A stretch of DNA of 64,000 nt from Unio delphinus (taxonomy: Eukaryota > Mollusca > Bivalvia > Unionida > Unionidae): positions 3,953,501-4,017,500 of the forward strand of contig JAQISU010000096.1 in assembly GCA_029339505.1 (NCBI GenBank). The letters are read 5' to 3'. The notes under the pieces are model-generated. The model did no database searches and was not told the origin of the DNA. It worked only from the letters and a program-made list of their open reading frames with translations. The position numbers were made by a program, and so were the translations under genes. Positions 58,713 to 64,000 of the stretch are shown one piece after another (position 1 is the first letter of the stretch; every line of letters starts with the position of its first letter).

Positions 58713-59339
58713 CCACTATCATCTGTAACAACTAAATCAATTGCTATTGCGATATACAATTACCTCCTCTAATTGTGATACCAATAAAACCATGCATACA
58801 TAACATTGCAGGCATGCATAAACTAGAGATGAAAAGCATCATGAATATTCATGTGTCGATTTTTAAAAATACTTTATTACAAAGTTACTTCCAAACTACC
58901 CCCACCTCCCGACAACTCATGCAGTAACTTTCTCATCTACTCACTGACAAGGGGGGGCCTGGTATTACTTACCTTATTTATCTAACATGACAATTGACCA
59001 TTTCATCAAGCAGGCTTGTGTAGTACAAGAACACAACTTTACATTTACTATCTCCAAACTTTTATATATGCATAATTTTTAAGGGTATCTCTTGCTCTTA
59101 AATGAAGTCATCCAAGATTTTGATGAGAGAGACTTTTTTTTACCAAGTTTTATTTAAATTATATGAGAAATATTGTCTGAAAAGAATATTTTCATAACAG
59201 AAGACAATTTAAAAAGTTTGAGAATAAATTTTATATAGAAAAATAGAATTAGAGACTTGCTGGAGTGTTGCTAAACTCAGTCAATAAGGTGCATGGATCC
59301 TGCTCACAAGGTTACACATGTTAAAGATGCAAATCTATT

Positions 59340-59575
59340 TACAGAGATGCTCAAAATTCTATTGAACAATACAGTCTCTACAAAGGTAACATGTTCAGTC
59401 AGTCAGATGCTCAAATTTATATCCAATAATACAGTCTCTATAAAGATAAGATGTTCAGTTTGTAAGATGCTTAATATTCGAACCAATAATAGTCTCTATA
59501 ATGGTAAGATGTTCAGTCAGTAAAGATGCTCAATATTCTATCCAATAATACAGTCTCTATAAAGGTAACATGTCA
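59340..59575 (+). repeat. ~60-bp tandem repeat, four units
   Basis: Units start at about 59,346, 59,407, 59,467 and 59,525 with GATGCTCAA.ATTCTA, then CCAATAATACAGTCTCTATA and AAGATGTTCAGT. The open frame through them is a by-product. Confidence 0.8.
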
Positions 59576-60371
59576 AATGCAGGTCACCTCATTATTACGC
59601 ATGAGACCTTGCTCAAAGTACAACTCAGCCAACATGTTGATAATAAAAAACTATTTACCAAGTTTAATCAAAATTGAATCAAAGTTAAAGTCTCTACAGT
59701 GGTCAAAAGTTCAATCAGATGCATTATTAACATGCACTCATGGAACTCAGATCTGAGACTTGATGATATATGCTTATATTCAAAGTCTGATCAAAACTGG
59801 ACCACAAAAGTGGTCACCAGTGATTTCAAGCTCAACCAATCAGATGCATGACCACTTCATTAATGTGCATAAATATCATTATGGGAGCCACCCAAGTTCT
59901 TGATGGTCCAAGAATATGTTCCACATTTAATCAAAATCAGATCAGAAATATGACCTCTTTGACTTCTAGAGTAGCAGCAAGCAATTGTTGAGGGATGGAT
60001 ATCAGATGGATGGATTGAGAATTTGACAAAGGATGTAATCTATTCATTTTCAAAAACCATCATGCCAAATATGATCACCTCTTTTAAGCAGTACAGACAG
60101 ACTTTAGCTTTCATTCAGAGTTAACTAATGGATGCATGGATGTATAAACACATTAATGGATGTGACTGATGATGATATGTCTCCTAAAATGAGCCTATCA
60201 AAAAGTATTGCTGCCTATCACATTTCTCTTCAATTCAATGAACGTGTCAAATGAAGCTCTGGCTTAGTTTCATGCATCTAATTTTGTACAATGCTTACCT
60301 TTCTTATACTGGTCTTGTATTGGTATCAGAAAACATATGTTCTTAATTCCAAAGTAACAATGAAACATTAC

Positions 60372-60513
60372 CTTATCTTTGAGGTATTTGGCCATTTGTG
60401 AAAAGTCTGGAAAGACTTGTTTGGTATCCAAATCCAGGTTAGTGACACTAGTGGAAGCTTCTTTTGGCACAACAGAAAGGGCTTTAGATGCCTCAATATG
60501 TATGTCATCTTTT
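60372..60513 (-). CDS. ECPAS: ECPAS/ECM29 exon 1 of window
   Basis: First coding exon visible (5'-most on the minus strand), 142 nt: one base of a split codon plus 47 codons. It reads KDDIHIEASKAL then, after a variable stretch, FPDFSQMAKYLKDK, matching the human ECPAS segment with REEVHGEAQRVL and a following FPEMVYYIQEK. The acceptor TAG lies just above 60,513 and the donor GT just below 60,372. It belongs to the HEAT-repeat scaffold that binds the 26S proteasome. The preceding exon is not in the window; between here and 64,000 there is only intron, mostly a 38-bp minisatellite. Confidence 0.85.
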
Positions 60514-63500
60514 CTAAAATGAAATAATACTGTGATGTAATAGATAAATTAAATGCAGTTGTCAATGTTAAGCCATCCTGACAGAAGAAGACATACAAGT
60601 GATACTTTCCACATGAATTGCATTGAGTCAAAATCTTTCAATGTGACTGCCCCATCCCAACCCACCCCAGCTCATCCAAGAACCCTAGCAGAACATGCAT
60701 TCAGTCCTCTTTTCTTTGTAAAACTTATCTTCAGGAATAAAATCATCTCCCAATTTATACATTTATTATAGGATTAAATTAACATGGCTGGATCATTATT
60801 AAAGTGTAAGATTTACCTTATCACTCACAAAGTTAATGAATTTATGTCAACTATGAGAGTGATTACCTCAAATATAAACTTCAATAAATACAAGACAACA
60901 ATTGTTACAATTCTAATTTTCCTATATTTCAAACAATGATCCATACAATTATAATTTTCCTCCTTTTCAAACAACAATCCTTACAATTCTAATTTTCCTC
61001 CTTTACAAACAACCATCTTAACAATTCTAATTTTCCTCCTTTCCAAACAACGATCTTAACAATTCTAATTTTCCTCCTTTCCAAACAACAATCCTTACAA
61101 TTCTAATTTTCCTCCTTTCCAAACAATGATCCTTACAATTCTGATTTTCCTCCTTTTCAAACAACGATCTTAACAATTCTAATTTTCCTCCTTTTCAAAC
61201 AATGATCCTTACAATTCTGATTTTCCTCCTTTACAAACAACGATCTTAACAATTCTAATTTTCCTCCTTTCCAAACAACAATCCTTACAATTCTAATTTT
61301 CCTCCTTTTCAAACAACAATCCTTACAATTCTAATTTTCCTCTTTTTCAAACAACGATCTTAACAATTCTAATTTTCCTCCTTTTCAAACAACAATCCTT
61401 ACAATTCTGATTTTCCTCCTTTTCAAACAATGATCTTAACAATTCTAATTTTCCTCCTTTTCAAACAACAATCCTTACAATTCTGATTTTCCTCCTTTTC
61501 AAACAACGATCTTAACAATTCTAATTTTCCTCCTTTTCAAACAACAATCCTTACAATTCTGATTTTCCTCCTTTTCAAACAACGATCTTAACAATTCTAA
61601 TTTTCCTCCTTTTCAAACAACGATCTTAACAATTCTAATTTTCCTCCTTTTCAAACAACGATCTTAACAATTCTAATTTTCCTCCTTTTGAAACAACGAT
61701 CTTAACAATTCTAATTTTCCTCCTTTCCAAACAACGATCTTAACAATTCTAATTTTCCTCCTTTCCAAACAACAATCCTTACAATTCTAATTTTCCTCCT
61801 TTCCAAACAATGATCCTTACAATTCTGATTTTCCTCCTTTTCAAACAACGATCTTAACAATTCTAATTTTCCTCCTTTTCAAACAACGATCTTAGCAATT
61901 CTAATTTTCCTCCTTTCCAAACAACAATCCTTACAATTCTGATTTTCCTCCTTTCCAAACAACAATCCTTACAATTCTAATTTTCCTCCTTTTCAAACAA
62001 TGATCCTTACAATTCTAATCTTCCTCCTTTTCAAACAACGATCTTAACAATTCTGATTTTCCTCCTTTTCAAACAACAATCCTTACAATTCTGATTTTCC
62101 TCCTTTTCAAACAACGATCCTTACAATTCTGATTTTCCTCCTTTTCAAACAACAATCCTTACAATTCTGATTTTCCTCCTTTTCAAACAATGATCTTAAC
62201 AATTCTAATTTTCCTCTTTTTCAAACAACGATCTTAACAATTCTAATTTTCCTCCTTTCCAAACAATGATCCTTACAATTCTGATTTTCCTCCTTTTCAA
62301 ACAATGATCCTTACAATTCTGATTTTCCTCCTTTTCAAACAACGATCTTAACAATTCTAATTTTCCTCCTTTTCAAACAACGATCTTAGCAATTCTAATT
62401 TTCCTCCTTTCCAAACAACAATCCTTACAATTCTGATTTTCCTCCTTTTCAAACAACGATCTTAACAATTCTAATTTTCCTCCTTTTCAAACAATGATCT
62501 TAGCAATTCTAATTTTCCTCCTTTCCAAACAACAATCCTTACAATTCTAATTTTCCTCCTTTTCAAACAATGATCCTTACAATTCTAATCTTCCTCCTTT
62601 TCAAACAACGATCTTAACAATTCTAATTTTCCTCCTTTTCAAACAACAATCCTTACAATTCTGATTTTCCTCCTTTTCAAACAACGATCCTTACAATTCT
62701 GATTTTCCTCCTTTTCAAACAACAATCCTTACAATTCTGATTTTCCTCCTTTTCAAACAATGATCTTAACAATTCTAATTTTCCTCCTTTTCAAACAACG
62801 ATCTTAACAATTCTAATTTTCCTCCTTTCCAAACAACAATCCTTACAATTCTGATTTTCCTCCTTTTCAAACAATGATCCTTACAATTCTGATTTTCCTC
62901 CTTTTCAAACAACGATCTTAACAATTCTAATTTTTCTACTTTTTAAACAACAATCCTTACAATTCTGATTTTCCTCCTTTCCAAACAACAATCCTTACAA
63001 TTCTGATTTTCCTCCTTTTCAAACAATGATCCTTACAATTCTGATTTTCCTCCTTTTCAAACAACGATCTTAACAATTCTAATTTTCCTACTTTTCAAAC
63101 AACAATCCTTACAATTCTGATTTTCCTCCTTTTCAAACAACGATCCTTACAATTCTGATTTTCCTCCTTTTCAAACAATGATCCTTACAATTCTGATTTT
63201 CCTCCTTTTCAAACAACGATCCTTACAATTCTGATTTTCCTCCTTTTCAAACAACAATCCTTATAATTGATTTTCCTCCTTTTCAAACAACAATCCTTAC
63301 AATTCTGATTTTCCTCCTTTCAAACAACAATCCTTACAATTCTGATTTTCCTCCTTTTCAAACAATGATCCTTACAATTTTCCTCCTTTTTCAAACAACA
63401 ATCCTTACAATTCTAATTTTCCTCCTTTTCTGTCATCAAATCAGCAGAGTCCATCAACAAATTTAATTTTACAGAGGCCTCTTTGCATGGCCTCAAAATA

Positions 63501-64000
63501 TTTAAGTCAATTCTTTGTTATCAAGGAATGTTGATCCACTTCATTTACTGTTGATGTGTAACTAAGAGTATCAATCACGCCATCTAGAATGACTTAGCCC
63601 TCATCTACTCACAAGCTGATGAGTGTCACAATAATTTTTATGAAGCAAATATGCTTTATGGGTTTAGCATTTATTGTGCTTGATTTCTATGCATTATGAT
63701 CTTTTAAAATTTTAATCGTGTCCAGCTTTTTTTGATCCACTTCACTAAAGTCATAATACAATGACATCACATAACAAAACATCCAAGAAAAATGCAATAA
63801 TTATGATCAGTTGCTCCTAAATACTGCTAAATGATCTGTTTGGCTACAGAGATGAGATAGCAGATAGGGATATGCCATTACAATGTTTGAGCTTCTAATC
63901 AGAGATTTAATCTGAGGTTATAAATTCTAATTAAAATTCATGGGAGTGGGGTGCATTGTTATTGCTATTACAATGCAGTTTATATAAACCATGCTTGGCA
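60514..64000. other. Intron upstream of exon 1 (partial)
   Basis: Mostly the 38-bp array. 63,433-64,000 is AT-rich with no exon matching the expected preceding ECPAS segment. Confidence 0.65.
60898..63432. repeat. 38-bp minisatellite, 2.5 kb
   Basis: About 66 units of ACAATTCTAATTTTCCTCCT then TTTCAAACAACGATCTTA, 38 bp. Two main types (AACGATCTTA with CTAATTTT, and AACAATCCTTA or AATGATCCTTA with CTGATTTT) form patterned dimers and longer super-repeats. Strong strand asymmetry: the plus strand is pyrimidine-rich in the TTTTCCTCCTTTT core. Confidence 0.97.

Larger units (their letters stand above)
57687..60371. other. Intron between exons 1 and 2
   Basis: Contains the short duplication, the nested SINE pair and the 60-bp repeats. 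At 59,580-60,010 there are diverged TTTAATCAAAATTGAATCAA / TTTAATCAAAATCAGATCAG motifs of a dispersed repeat. Otherwise featureless. Confidence 0.6.

Noticed and set aside
1..64000. Bacterial-type operons, phage or defence systems
   Set aside because: Spliced exons, LINEs, SINEs and minisatellites show animal nuclear DNA; no prokaryotic gene structure is present.

Overview
The window is eukaryotic: AT-rich, nearly all non-coding, and packed with interspersed and tandem repeats. It lies entirely inside one large gene on the minus strand. Short exons spread from about 60.5 kb down to 1.3 kb encode a long run of ECPAS/ECM29, the HEAT/ARM-repeat adaptor and scaffold of the 26S proteasome. I placed 22 exons by protein similarity and GT/AG splice sites. 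All intron phases agree, and the chain gives 850 whole codons (2,551 nt, about 4% of the window). The order matches human ECPAS from roughly the end of its first third to about three quarters of its length. The start codon and N-terminal exons lie beyond 64,000, and the C-terminal exons lie left of 1. No other host gene is supportable.

The host is probably a lophotrochozoan and most likely a mollusc, perhaps a bivalve. This is inference from the proteasome gene being animal-like but divergent from vertebrates, from the abundance of tRNA-derived SINEs, and from the repeat style. The sequence does not prove it.

Layout from left to right. 1-8.7 kb: exons 22 to 19 (numbered 5' to 3' within the window), a decayed LINE reverse transcriptase (2.0-3.7 kb) and degenerate ~155-bp repeats. 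8.7-20.6 kb: exons 18 to 12, two LINE 3' tails and a pogo/Tigger-like fragment next to small exon 13. 20.6-31.1 kb: a 10.5-kb intron that contains a 6.1-kb GC-rich DIRS-like element (24,867-31,010) with ~205-bp inverted terminal repeats, a gag-like region carrying an 81-bp minisatellite, RT and RNase H remnants, and no visible tyrosine recombinase. 31-42.5 kb: exons 11 to 6, a 1.4-kb pogo-like element with TA target duplication, a 1.9-kb 34-bp minisatellite, and a 200-bp near-perfect palindrome. 42.5-57.7 kb: a 23-bp array abutting a 33-bp array, exons 5 to 2, and a 50-bp array. 57.7-64 kb: a SINE nested in another SINE, exon 1, and a 2.5-kb 38-bp array.

The host exons form one transcription unit. 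The rest is intron, expanded by retrotransposons (DIRS-like, LINE, SINE), cut-and-paste DNA transposons and at least six minisatellites. I found no new gene system. The most unusual objects are the rearranged DIRS-like element, whose gag minisatellite keeps several frames open on both strands, and the long intronic palindrome.
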